A DNA stretch of 64,000 nucleotides, taken from assembly GCF_013373795.3 (NCBI RefSeq), contig NZ_CP088022.1:4960001-5024000 (forward strand), read 5' to 3'. A program made the translations under genes and the position numbers. The stretch comes from Bradyrhizobium quebecense. Lineage in GTDB: Bacteria > Pseudomonadota > Alphaproteobacteria > Rhizobiales > Xanthobacteraceae. Of the stretch, positions 27,241-35,954 are shown piece after piece. The first letter of the stretch is position 1. Each line of letters begins with the position of its first letter. Under the pieces are notes generated by a model. The model made no database searches. It saw only the letters and a program-made list of their open reading frames with translations, and was not told the origin of the DNA.

Positions 27241-28359
27241 CGGGTTCGCCGAGGATGGAGGCCTTCTCACGAGCGGCCGACAAGACTCCATGATCGAGCT
27301 CGTCGAGCGAAAGCAGCAGACCGCCTACCCTTTCGAGGGACGAGACCCAATCCGCCAGACGGCTGTAGTTGTCGACCAACCAATTGAACGAGGCCTGAAC
27401 GAGAGTGAAAGCTGCGGCGGCCTGTGTAAGCTCGCCGAGCGTCATTGTGCCCGTCAGGAATTTTGGTGAACACAGGACAAGCCCGACGATGGGTGCAAGC
27501 AATGTGTTTCCTTGCGACACCAGCGTTGTATGCACGAGCAGCCAACACAGGCGCCGCCATTGAGCGAGCACGTTCCGTAACGCCAGCTGGAGTCCCCACC
27601 GGACATCCGCCTCCTGCTGCTTGGGCATCACCCCCTCACCGATATCCCGCAGCAAGTGAGCTGCCGTAATCAATTCAGCCTCGGCCTGGTTCTTGATCTG
27701 AATGACCCTTGTCAGTGGCGAACCCACCAAAATCGTAGCGGTCGTTACGATGCCGGCATAGACCGCGACACTTCCGACCAGGTAACCCGGTATCCAAAGC
27801 CGATAACCGAACACCGAGAAGCTGGCATCCCCCCGACATTCCACAACACTTGAATGAAGATGACGGCGGTCAACAGAGATGAGACAAGCCCAAGCGCAAA
27901 ATCGACCGGCGCATCTGTTGCGATCCTCACATCCTCGGCAATGCGATATTCTGGGATGATCTTCTGATTTCCTTGCACAAGCGACAAACCTGTATATCGG
28001 TTGTCGTCGACCCAATAGTCGATCAGATTGTTGGTCAGCCATTCGCGCCATTTGCGCTGCACGGTCATACGGTCCCAGACCGACGTGGCTGCGAGTACAA
28101 CGCTCGCACCGCACAAGGGGATGAGAAGGATGGCCTGAGCCTGCAAACGCTCTGGATCCCGGCTCTCCAGCGCGTCGAAGAAATCGCGATTCCAGTAATT
28201 CAAGCGAAACTGAAAATAGAGCTGCAACGCCACCATGGCGACCAGCGAGGCGCAGAGCAGCCAAATCCGCTACGCCGACAGGCCGCGCCAGAGACCTGAC
28301 GCGCTTTCCCAAAATCGGCGCCACTCCCGGTACCGGTTGTCTTCGCGCTCTTTGGACAT
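27227..28359 (-). pseudogene. SbmA/YddA-type ABC transporter membrane domain, broken
   Basis: The start MSKEREDNRYREWRRFWES is followed by an in-frame TAG at 28270-28272. The frame then continues into MVALQLYFQFRLNYWNRDFF, a typical SbmA/YddA membrane-domain segment. At a run of six G residues (about 27832-27840 on the minus strand) the sense moves to another frame and runs through SLERVGGLLLSLDELDHGVL to a stop at 27227. The C-terminal ATPase domain is missing entirely. The tail overlaps the end of pfkB by 14 bases. Three separate lesions make this a clear pseudogene. Confidence 0.75.
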
Positions 28360-28399
28360 GATCAAATTTGATAGCTAAAGACCTATCGTTGCCAAACAC

Positions 28400-28413
28400 T
28401 TGATCTTCCGCAA
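28400..28413 (+). promoter_or_regulatory. Weak FixK/FNR-like half site (TTGATCTTCCGCAA)
   Basis: The left half TTGAT is exact and the right half has two changes. It lies 62 bases before the ppsA ATG. Low-confidence candidate. Confidence 0.28.
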
Positions 28414-28474
28414 AAGCTGCGACCGCCGGTCGGGCAAAATTGTATTGAAAATGCTGCGGCGCGGGAGAAGCACC

Positions 28475-30895
28475 ATGAACGCTTCTGTTTACACGCGATG
28501 GTTTAAGGATATCCGGCTTGAGGATGTTCCCCTGGTGGGCGGCAAAACCGCCTCGCTGGGGGAGCTTTACTCGGCGCTCGCGCGGCACGGAGTCAAAGTA
28601 CCGAACGGCTTTGCGCTGATCGCATCGGCTTATCGTGACGCGCTGACAGAGGCAGGAGCCTGGGACGAACTCGGCGGCCTGCTCGCTGGCCTGGACAAGC
28701 GGAACATTGCGGATCTCGCCAAGCGAGGTCGTGCAGCGCGTGCCATCGTTTACGCTGCGACTGATCAGGAGTATCTGCGCCGCGAAGTTGCTGACGCCTA
28801 TCGGCAACTGGAACAAGAATACGGCGCCAATGTCGCGGTCGCAGTGCGAAGTTCGGCGACTGCCGAAGACCTGCCGACCGCAAGCTTCGCGGGACAGCAC
28901 GAGAGCTTTCTCAACGTTCGCGGTCCGGATGACCTCATGCTCGCATGCCGGCGATGCTTTGCCTCGCTGTTCACAGATCGAGCGATCTCCTATCGCATCG
29001 ACAATGGCTTCGATCATTTCAAGGTCGCGCTATCCGTTGCGGTCATGAAGATGGTCCGCTCCGATCTCGCGGCGAGTGGCGTGATATTCACGCTCGACAC
29101 CGAATCCGGGTATCGCGATGTGGTCTTCGTGACCGGAGCGTATGGCCTCGGCGAAAACATTGTCCAGGGAACCGTGGACCCGGACGAATTCTATGTACAC
29201 AAGCCGACTTTCAATAGCGGTTTTCGCGCCGTCCTGTCGCGCCGAATGGGAACGAAGGAAATGCGGATGGTCTACGCAAAAGGACACGCAACCACCCGCA
29301 ACGTTGCGACGTCGCAAGCGGCTCGCAAACGATTCTGCATCGACGACAAGAATGTCCTGGAGCTCGCGCGCTGCGCCATCGTCGTGGAGGGCCACTATTC
29401 TCAAAAAGCCGGCGCGCCTACTCCAATGGATGTGGAGTGGGCGAAAGACGGCAGCGACGGCGCGCTCTATATCATCCAGGCGCGTCCGGAGACGGTGGCA
29501 TCTCGCCGCGGCCCCGACGCGCTGGAAAGCTATGCGCTCAAATCAACGGGCAAGGTTGTTGCCGCTGGCCGCGCCGTCGGTGAGAAGATCGCCACCGGGA
29601 AGGTTCGGCTGATCAAGAACGAACGCGATCTTCGCGCTTTCAGGCCCGGCGAGGTACTGGTTGCCTCCGCGACCAGTCCGGACTGGGAACCGGTGATGAA
29701 GACCGCAGCTGCCATTGTCACGGACCACGGCGGCAGAACCTGTCATGCTGCCATTATCGCCCGCGAGCTCGGAGTGCCGGCGGTGGTCGGCACCGAAAAC
29801 ATCACGCGGCAGGTGAAAACTGGAATGTCGGTCACTGTGTCCTGCGCGGACGGCGACATCGGTCATGTCTATGATGGCGCACTACCGTTTTCGGTCGAGC
29901 GGATCGCGACGGACAGACTGGAAAGACCGCACACCGAAATCATGGTCAACCTTGGCAATCCGGAAATCGCCTTCAAGACGGCAATGGCGCCGAACGACGG
30001 CGTCGGGCTCGCGAGGATGGAGTTCATCATCAATCAACATATAGGGATCCATCCGATGGCGCTTGCGCAGCCCGCGAAGGTCAAATCCGCGCGCGATCGC
30101 CGCTCAATCAAGCTCCTCACCGAGCGCTACCAGAAACCGTCCGATTTCTTTGTCGAGCGGCTTTCGGAGGGTGTCGGCACCATCGCCGCGGCCTTCTATC
30201 CGCGCCCTGTCATTGTCAGGCTTTCCGATTTTAAGACGAACGAATATGCCAACCTATTGGGGGGCGCCGACTTCGAGCCGAAGGAGGAGAATCCGATGCT
30301 CGGGTTCCGCGGCGCCGCACGGTATGCTCACCCGGCTTATGCCGAGGGCTTCGCGCTGGAATGCGCAGCGCTGCGCCGCGTGCGTAACGCGATGGGACTG
30401 ACCAACCTCAAGATCATGATTCCGTTTTGCAGGCGCCTCGATGAGGCGCGCAATGTCATCGAAGCCATGGCACGTCACGGCCTTACCCGAGGCGAAGGCG
30501 GCCTTGAGATATTCATGATGTGCGAGATTCCGAACAACGTAATTTTGATAGATCAGTTCGCGAAACTGTTCGATGGATTTTCGATCGGCTCCAACGATCT
30601 GACCCAACTCACGCTGGGCGTCGACAGGGACTCCGACATCGTCGCGTTCGATTTTGACGAGCGCGATCCCGGAATGCTGCAAATGCTGACAATGGCGGTG
30701 AGAGGCGCCAAGCGCAGCCAGCGGCATGTTGGGATCTGTGGCGAGGCGCCGGCAAACTATCCTGAGATCGCGAAATTCCTGACCGAACTCGGCATCGATT
30801 CGATCAGCGTCAATCCATCGAGCGTACTGCGTACGATGGTTATCGTCCGTGAAGCTGAACGGAGTATGGCCAAATCGACGGTTGTCGCAAGCTAG
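28475..30895 (+). CDS. ppsA: Phosphoenolpyruvate synthase
   Basis: An 806-residue enzyme that makes PEP from pyruvate and ATP. The N-terminal ATP-grasp domain contains VGGKTASLGEL and AVRSSATAEDLPTASFAGQH. The swivelling domain has the phospho-His424 in TDHGGRTCHAAIIARELG. The C-terminal TIM barrel has NPMLGFRGAARY, SIGSNDLTQLTLGVDRDS and VGICGEAPAN. The length is normal. I chose ATG 28475 (MNASVYTRWFKDI), after GGGAGAAG; the longer in-frame extension is not family-like. It would feed gluconeogenesis or, with pfkB, allow a reversible lower glycolytic step. It is divergent from the SbmA-type relic. Confidence 0.92.
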   Translation: MNASVYTRWFKDIRLEDVPLVGGKTASLGELYSALARHGVKVPNGFALIASAYRDALTEAGAWDELGGLLAGLDKRNIADLAKRGRAARAIVYAATDQEYLRREVADAYRQLEQEYGANVAVAVRSSATAEDLPTASFAGQHESFLNVRGPDDLMLACRRCFASLFTDRAISYRIDNGFDHFKVALSVAVMKMVRSDLAASGVIFTLDTESGYRDVVFVTGAYGLGENIVQGTVDPDEFYVHKPTFNSGFRAVLSRRMGTKEMRMVYAKGHATTRNVATSQAARKRFCIDDKNVLELARCAIVVEGHYSQKAGAPTPMDVEWAKDGSDGALYIIQARPETVASRRGPDALESYALKSTGKVVAAGRAVGEKIATGKVRLIKNERDLRAFRPGEVLVASATSPDWEPVMKTAAAIVTDHGGRTCHAAIIARELGVPAVVGTENITRQVKTGMSVTVSCADGDIGHVYDGALPFSVERIATDRLERPHTEIMVNLGNPEIAFKTAMAPNDGVGLARMEFIINQHIGIHPMALAQPAKVKSARDRRSIKLLTERYQKPSDFFVERLSEGVGTIAAAFYPRPVIVRLSDFKTNEYANLLGGADFEPKEENPMLGFRGAARYAHPAYAEGFALECAALRRVRNAMGLTNLKIMIPFCRRLDEARNVIEAMARHGLTRGEGGLEIFMMCEIPNNVILIDQFAKLFDGFSIGSNDLTQLTLGVDRDSDIVAFDFDERDPGMLQMLTMAVRGAKRSQRHVGICGEAPANYPEIAKFLTELGIDSISVNPSSVLRTMVIVREAERSMAKSTVVAS

Positions 30896-31223
30896 GTGCT
30901 TTTGTCGCGCCTGCGACAGTTTCAGCGCTTCGCAAACTTCATCGTTTTTAACGGCATCCTGAAATCGGCGCTCTTCCTCCAGCTCGAGAAGAACCGCCCC
31001 CGCGATTGATCTTCGCTGTCTTCGAACCGTTCTTGTCCTGCTTTTTTTGCGTGCCCTCATTGCGCTCATGCATGAGTTTTAGCGCTTCGCGCACTTCATC
31101 GTCGTCCAAGGCGTCCCGCACTCTGCGCTCGTCATTCTGCTGCTCAAAAAGAAGGGTCCCGCGATAAGCCTTCGCTGACGGCGAACAATTCTCTTCTCGC
31201 TTTTTCCGCATCTCTTTGGTCAT
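30890..31223 (-). pseudogene. Small charged protein with two tandem repeats, frameshifted between them
   Basis: From MTKEMRKKREENCSPS the first repeat reads AKAYRGTLLFEQQNDERRVR then DALDDDEVREALKL. The second reads AKINRGAVLLELEEERRFQD then AVKNDEVCEALKL, but lies in the next frame. Dropping one G from a run of five (about 31000) joins them. After the second repeat the frame runs on into the antisense of ppsA, so the natural end is lost or unclear. It is divergent from the universal stress gene at 31351, with a FixK/FNR-like box between. Function unknown. Confidence 0.5.
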
Positions 31224-31275
31224 TTGGGCATTCTCCGAAATAACCAAAGAATGGAAAACCCGGCCATCGGGCCGC

Positions 31276-31289
31276 TTGAGCGAGATCAA
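31276..31289. promoter_or_regulatory. FixK/FNR-like box (TTGAGCGAGATCAA) between divergent genes
   Basis: One mismatch from TTGAT-N4-ATCAA. It is 61 bases before the stress-protein start at 31351 and 52 before the small-protein start at 31223. Confidence 0.55.
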
Positions 31290-31350
31290 TATCTTTCTGT
31301 TTTATTAAAGCTAGCTTTTGAGTGGTTGCCGACGCGAAGGGACAAATGTC

Positions 31351-31716
31351 ATGACAACCATCATGGTGGCTACCGACGGATCTGCGGGAGCAAGTCGCGC
31401 AGTCGAAGCCGCGGCAGAGATTGCCAAAGCATTGGCATGCGATCTGCTGATCGTGACGGTTGCAGATCGCCTTCTGGGAGAAGAGGTGCGGCAACTGCCG
31501 CAGACCGGGGTCAGTACCGGCGACGTGCTGGAGGCCTTGACGGCCCAGACAGTGAGAACCGCGGAAGCCCACGCGCGACAGCTCGGCGCGCAGCGCGTCG
31601 AAGTCAAGACGAGTTGGGGTGACGTTACTCAATGCCTACTTGATTTGGCGGTAAGCAGCTCAGCTAAAATGATCTCACAGCATCTCCCGAAACGCCGTTG
31701 CACGAAATCGCAATGA
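31351..31716 (+). pseudogene. Universal stress protein (UspA family), truncated
   Basis: It starts normally (MTTIMVATDGSAGASRAVEA) and runs through a UspA fold to DVTQCLLDLAVSSSAKMI. The final nucleotide-binding block (normally GRRGRG...GSVS) is replaced by SQHLPKRRCTKSQ and a stop. The bases that follow, in another frame, belong to a CBS domain (next entry), so a deletion seems to have fused two genes. The ATP-binding end is absent, so it is probably non-functional. Confidence 0.7.
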
Positions 31717-31802
31717 TGCTTGAAGAACATCAGATCAAGCGTGTACCCATCGTCAACACGGTCGGCCAACTCCTTCGCATGAGGGAGTTCTTGGGCCCGT
31801 AG
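31686..31802 (+). pseudogene. CBS-domain fragment
   Basis: A 38-residue open stretch, PETPLHEIAMMLEEHQIKRV then PIVNTVGQLLRMREFLGP, matches the middle of a CBS motif. It has no start of its own, overlaps the end of the truncated UspA frame, and stops where a CBS protein would normally continue GIVSR. It is a relic. Confidence 0.6.
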
Positions 31803-31919
31803 CGGGTTCAGCGCTCACGCCGTTAGAGACGCACGTTGAAAGACCACGAATCCTGGAATCGGGCCAAAGCGGTCGAACTCGCGGAGATTCGAAAGACAGC
31901 CGCATGTTGGCGCCACTGT

Positions 31920-32170
31920 CGAATCCATCACGCAGTGCCCGGACATGCTCCACAGGAGCAAGGTCCCGCCGCAACGCGAACGTTGCCCCAAACCCAACCG
32001 CAAGCAGGGCGCTCTCCGTGCCGGCGGCCCAGTTCATGACCAGCGCCGTGGAACAACGGATCCAAATTCAAGCCGCCGCGCACGTAGAGAGCACCGACGC
32101 CTTTCCGCGCATAGGGCTTATTGCCAGAGATCGACATGTCGACGTCGAGCTCGTTGAAGTTGCTCTACGT
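31920..32170 (-). pseudogene. Cysteine desulfurase (NifS/IscS-like) fragment
   Basis: Read on the minus strand, one frame gives NELDVDMSISGNKPYARKGV then GALYVRGGLNLDPLFHGAGH, the PLP-lysine region of NifS-type enzymes (usually SGHKxxGPKGxGALYVR). A second frame continues GTESALLAVGFGATFALRRD. The catalytic-lysine position is kept (GNK). At least one frameshift and a stop upstream (in ACGTAG) are present, and both ends are missing. Assignment is by motif only. Confidence 0.55.
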
Positions 32171-32417
32171 GCGGCCGGACAGCTTTTTGTGGCGAGGCAA
32201 TGAGAATTGCCCCGAAACCATCACCGCTACCTCACTCCTGACCGTGGAAGGCGAGTTTGACGACACTTGTGGCCTGGGGCAGACCCAGGTGGCGCATCAT
32301 TTTGCCCGGTGATCGCAGCCGAACGACGTGGCCATTTGCTGCGCCCGAACACGGGCCGCCTTGGTTTGATCTATGGAACGGCTTGACGACGCGAAGTTCT
32401 TCCACGCATCAGCCGGT

Positions 32418-33638
32418 TCATTGAGGAGACCCGACAATCTCGCTGCGGCGGTGGGCTAGGGCAAGAACGATCAGCGCAACCACGGTAGTTCCCGCGCCGG
32501 CAAGAAAGGTCGCCGTCGGCCCATAGGCATCCCATAGCCCGCCCGCCAACACACTCGCTACGAGCATCGCAAGGCCACCCGCGAAATTGAAAATGCCGAA
32601 CGCCGTTCCCCGCAATTCTTCCGAGGCGGTATCAGCCACGAGGCTCGCGAACAGCCCTTGCGTGAGCGCCATGTGCAGCCCCCAGAACACGACGCCCAGC
32701 ATGGTGAGCATGACGGTGGCGCCGAGCGCGAGGATCAGATCGGCTACGGTCAAGCAAGCCATGCCAACCGCAAGCAGCCCGATCCGGCCGATCCGATCCG
32801 ACAGTGCGCCAGCCGGAAATGCTGCAATGGCATAGACAATGTTCATTACCACCATGACGGTCGGCGCCAGCGCCACGGGCAATCCGACGTTTTGCGAGCG
32901 TAGGATGAGGAACGCTTCGGAGAACCGGGCAAGCGTCAAGATCGTCGCGACGCAAACCACCATCCAGAAGCGGCCGGACAGCCGTTTCGCGTCCGCGAGG
33001 CGCAGTGGCGGCCTTGCATCGACATCACGTCGGATAGGCTCTTCGACTGCAAAGATCATGACGGCGAGCGCGACGAAAGCTGGGACGACCGCGATCCAGA
33101 AGACGAGTCGGAAATTGTCGGCAGTCAGCGCCATCAGAGCGATTGCCGCCAGTGGTCCAGCAACGGCCCCGATCGTATCAAGCGCCTGCCGCAGTCCGAA
33201 ACTCGCGCCGCGGCGGCTCGCTGGCGTGAGGTCGGCCACGAGCGCATCCCGAGGCGCATCGCGGATGCCTTTCCCGACACGATCGATAAAGCGCGCCGCA
33301 ATCACCCATCCCACTGTAGCAGCGAGCGGAAAGATCGGCTTGGTGAAAGCCGCCAGCCCGTAGCCGAGAGCCGTCAGAAACTTGCGATGGCCTAGCCAAT
33401 CGGACAACGCGCCGGAGAATATCTTGGTAATGTTCGCGGTCGCCTCGGCAACACCTTCGATGAAGCCGATAGCCAATGTCGACGCACCAAGCACCGTTGC
33501 GAGGTAGATCGGCAGCAATGCATGGATCATCTCGGAGGAGATATCCATGAACATGCTGACGAAGCCGAGTGCCCAGATGCTCGGCGGTAGCCGTGGACGC
33601 GCTTCTAAGCCTGTATCAGGCGGGATTTCGACTGCCAT
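32418..33638 (-). CDS. MFS transporter
   Basis: A 406-residue protein with about 12 membrane helices. The loop 2-3 motif appears as GALSDWLGHRKFLTALGYGL, and RFIDRVGKGIRDAPRDALVA is a block seen in a group of bacterial MFS proteins close to drug or sugar exporters. GALSDRIGRIGLL is the matching loop in the second half. The substrate cannot be told from sequence. It appears intact, and its start at 33638 (MAVEIPPDTG) gives a short cytoplasmic N-terminus. No FixK/FNR box was seen before it. Confidence 0.85.
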   Translation of the reverse strand: MAVEIPPDTGLEARPRLPPSIWALGFVSMFMDISSEMIHALLPIYLATVLGASTLAIGFIEGVAEATANITKIFSGALSDWLGHRKFLTALGYGLAAFTKPIFPLAATVGWVIAARFIDRVGKGIRDAPRDALVADLTPASRRGASFGLRQALDTIGAVAGPLAAIALMALTADNFRLVFWIAVVPAFVALAVMIFAVEEPIRRDVDARPPLRLADAKRLSGRFWMVVCVATILTLARFSEAFLILRSQNVGLPVALAPTVMVVMNIVYAIAAFPAGALSDRIGRIGLLAVGMACLTVADLILALGATVMLTMLGVVFWGLHMALTQGLFASLVADTASEELRGTAFGIFNFAGGLAMLVASVLAGGLWDAYGPTATFLAGAGTTVVALIVLALAHRRSEIVGSPQ

Positions 33639-33710
33639 TGCTCATTCCATCGACCGTTTGGGCCACCCGATCCGCAACGCAAAGAAAGAGCGCAACCGCG
33701 ATTGACCAAA

Positions 33711-34141
33711 TCACGGAACGATGATCACGATGCACGGCGCAAGGCACGACAACTTTTGAGAAACACTGCCGAGCAGAAGACCCTCAAGCTGCCGCGCCCA
33801 CGCCGGCCGATTACGATGGCATCGGCCTGCTTAGTCTTGATGGTCTCGATGAGCACTTTCGCCGGATCACCACCTCCGCTCAGCGTCTTGATATCTGTTG
33901 CTCCGCGGTGTTCGGCTATCTCTTTTGCTCTCGAAAACAGCCGGCGACTGATTTCGTCCAGCGCATCGCCTTCCGTGATCCGGAACTGACCCAGCAACAT
34001 AAGCTGTTTGCTGGAAAGCCCATCTTCACCGACGTGCACGAGCTGCACTTTCGCCTTAGAGGATCTTGCAAATTCAGCCGCGACAGCGATTGCCCGCTCT
34101 GCGCCTTCAGAGCCGTCCGTCGCCGAAATGATGAGCTTCAT
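33711..34141 (-). pseudogene. Universal stress protein with C-terminal frameshift
   Basis: The ATG at 34141 begins MKLIISATDGSEGAERAIAV and the UspA fold is normal to AIVIGRRGRGSL. The frame then gives an unrelated tail ending CRALRRAS at 33725. One base shifted at about 33798 would instead give GLLLGSVSQKLSCLAPC and a stop at 33711, the expected UspA ending. So a single-base deletion has altered the last 30 residues. The ATP-binding GxxG is kept, and some activity is possible. Confidence 0.65.
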
Positions 34142-34187
34142 CTCCACCTCGCAATAGGTATTCCCGCCCTGGCACACCACGCTCCTG

Positions 34188-34412
34188 TTATTTCAGGAAC
34201 ACTCTGAACCTCCACAGCGAAAACATAAATAGCGCCGCCCCGATCGCGAAGAGCGAGGCAAACTGAGTCCAGACGACATCAAGTCCGGCACCGCGGAACA
34301 GTATCGCCTGCGCCATCATGACGAAGTGCGTATTCGGCGCAGCGAGCATGATGTCCTGGATCAGGACAGGCATGCTTTCACGCGGCGTCAACGTTCCGGA
34401 CAGCATTTGAGC
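34188..34412 (-). pseudogene. C-terminal fragment of a second YhhJ-like ABC-2 permease
   Basis: The stretch MLSGTLTPRESMPVLIQDIM through APNTHFVMMAQAILFRGAGL to the end closely parallels the C-terminus of the intact permease at 19900-21021 (LSGSATPLESMP, SPSTHFVSFAQAILYRGAGL). The N-terminal four fifths are absent, replaced in frame by a piece of another gene. It is a relic of a second exporter. Confidence 0.65.
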
Positions 34413-34862
34413 GCGATCTGCGGGAATCAGATCACTGTAGGATGTGAGTTCCTCAGTCCGGCTCCGGGCGAGCGTGTTGCCGAAGGGGCCCCTCAACGAA
34501 AGCGCAGCGGAAACCTCACTTCGCCCAGCAACGCCGAGCAGAGTTGCGGATAGCTGGCCGCCGAGGACCGGAGTTGCAAAAACATAGGTCGGGCCAAAGA
34601 GTCCGTCCCGGCGATGCCCACATCGACTCGACCGCCGCGCGGAAACGCGGCGCCGGCCCCCGAGCTAACGTCCGTATGGTAAGTAGACTGTCGTCCACCA
34701 TCCGGGCATGCTCGGTGTTGCGGCGAGACTGCCGAAAACGCCTGGAATCCAGAAGCTGACGCCACTTTCATCCGCGAATGAGGGCGCCGGTCGCACCAGC
34801 AAAGCCGCACCCAGGCCAAGCATCGACAGGGTGATGCTCGCGAGCCGTCGATAGCGTTTCAT
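34413..34862 (-). pseudogene. MetA-pathway-type outer-membrane transporter fragment
   Basis: The start is intact: MKRYRRLASITLSMLGLGAA, a signal peptide, then ESGVSFWIPGVFGSLAATPS. After YLPYGR the sense switches frame to YHTDVSSGAGAAFPRGGRVD, and again to PTYVFATPVLGGQLSATLLG. These are the marks of the Phenol_MetA_deg family of porin-like proteins. It then runs into the ABC-2 fragment. At least two shifts plus a fusion; not functional. Confidence 0.55.
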
Positions 34863-34873
34863 GCCTTCTTCCA

Positions 34874-35938
34874 TCAAAGGATGGTTGTCGTTGGAGAGAT
34901 CTGCTTGTCGGGCTGGGTTTCCGGAAACTTCCACTTTCCGTTCAAGATCTCCGCCCGCGGCCTGTAAAGCCGCACCATATAGTTCCAGCCCTTCATGATG
35001 GGCAGGCAATTGGGAATCTTTCCGTCACAACCGCCGAACTGCACGGATACTGAATTGTCTTCGTTCTTTCGTGCCGTGATGTTGTTGAGCGAATAGGCGT
35101 TGTACTGGTTGGGCTCGAAGTAGCCTTCCGGGTTGTACAGGCTTATCGACCAGAACCCGTCCACCGGCACGTCTTTCACGTTTAGCCGATAGACCGTCGT
35201 ACCATCGTTACGGGTCGGGACGACGTTGAGGTAGAGCGCCTCCTTTGGAGGATTTGCCCCCCAGCCAAGGGCGGCCCCGATCACGAAGCGGAGGGGATCA
35301 ACCTCCCCCTTGCGTCCATACATTCGGTTCGTATCGGGAAGTGTGGTTCCCAGCGCCAGCAATGCATCGCGCACCTTCTTCTGGCTTGCTTGATCCCAAT
35401 CGGGAATCTCGAACTTCCCGGCCTGCTTTTGGGACACCTTGATCGCGTCCTGCAGCGCGTGCACCTCCTTGAGGTCCTGGGGATCGGCCGGATCGACCAG
35501 CGTTCGAACGGCGGCCAAAGCATAGCGTGTGCCTACATCCTTTCGCGCAAGCGTGATGCTGCCGGGCTTGTAGAACACACCAAACGTGTACTGGTCTTCG
35601 TCGATCACCTGTAGCGACATGAATCGCTTGCCAGCGTTCGGCAACGTTATCGTGACGGGTCCGGCATCGAGGTCGAACACGGCGGCCGAATAGAGCGTGT
35701 CTCGGTTGAGACGGATGACGGTTTGCTTGTCCAGCGGCGCGGGCGAACGGGTATGGTCGAACTTTCCAAAACCACCGTTCTTCACGACACCCCCGAAATA
35801 CAGATCCGATTCCGCACGGGCAAAGTTCTCGGGCGTAACCAGAGCGGGCTTTTCTCCTGCAGGAGATCCGCCCTGCGCAGCGCCGAACTGCACTGACGCA
35901 ATCAATGCTGCAAAGACAGAAACACGGCCGATCTTCAT
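34874..35938 (-). CDS. DUF1254/DUF1214 domain exported protein
   Basis: A 354-residue protein starting MKIGRVSVFAALIASVQFGA, a clear signal peptide, after AAGGAG. The body carries the DUF1254-type segment (VIRLNRDTLYSAAVFDLDAG, PNAGKRFMSLQVIDED) and the DUF1214-type end (FWSISLYNPEGYFEPN, NYMVRLYRPRAEILNGKW). These paired domains occur in periplasmic proteins of unknown function. It follows another DUF1254 gene by 16 bases and is surely co-transcribed with it; both are divergent from a Crp/Fnr-family gene. Confidence 0.82.
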   Translation of the reverse strand: MKIGRVSVFAALIASVQFGAAQGGSPAGEKPALVTPENFARAESDLYFGGVVKNGGFGKFDHTRSPAPLDKQTVIRLNRDTLYSAAVFDLDAGPVTITLPNAGKRFMSLQVIDEDQYTFGVFYKPGSITLARKDVGTRYALAAVRTLVDPADPQDLKEVHALQDAIKVSQKQAGKFEIPDWDQASQKKVRDALLALGTTLPDTNRMYGRKGEVDPLRFVIGAALGWGANPPKEALYLNVVPTRNDGTTVYRLNVKDVPVDGFWSISLYNPEGYFEPNQYNAYSLNNITARKNEDNSVSVQFGGCDGKIPNCLPIMKGWNYMVRLYRPRAEILNGKWKFPETQPDKQISPTTTIL

Positions 35939-35954
35939 GCCAATCTCCTTAGGC

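Noticed and set aside
30254..31069. A 271-codon minus-strand frame opposite the end of ppsA
   Set aside because: Only its first 60 codons (second repeat of the small protein) look real; the rest is antisense to ppsA.
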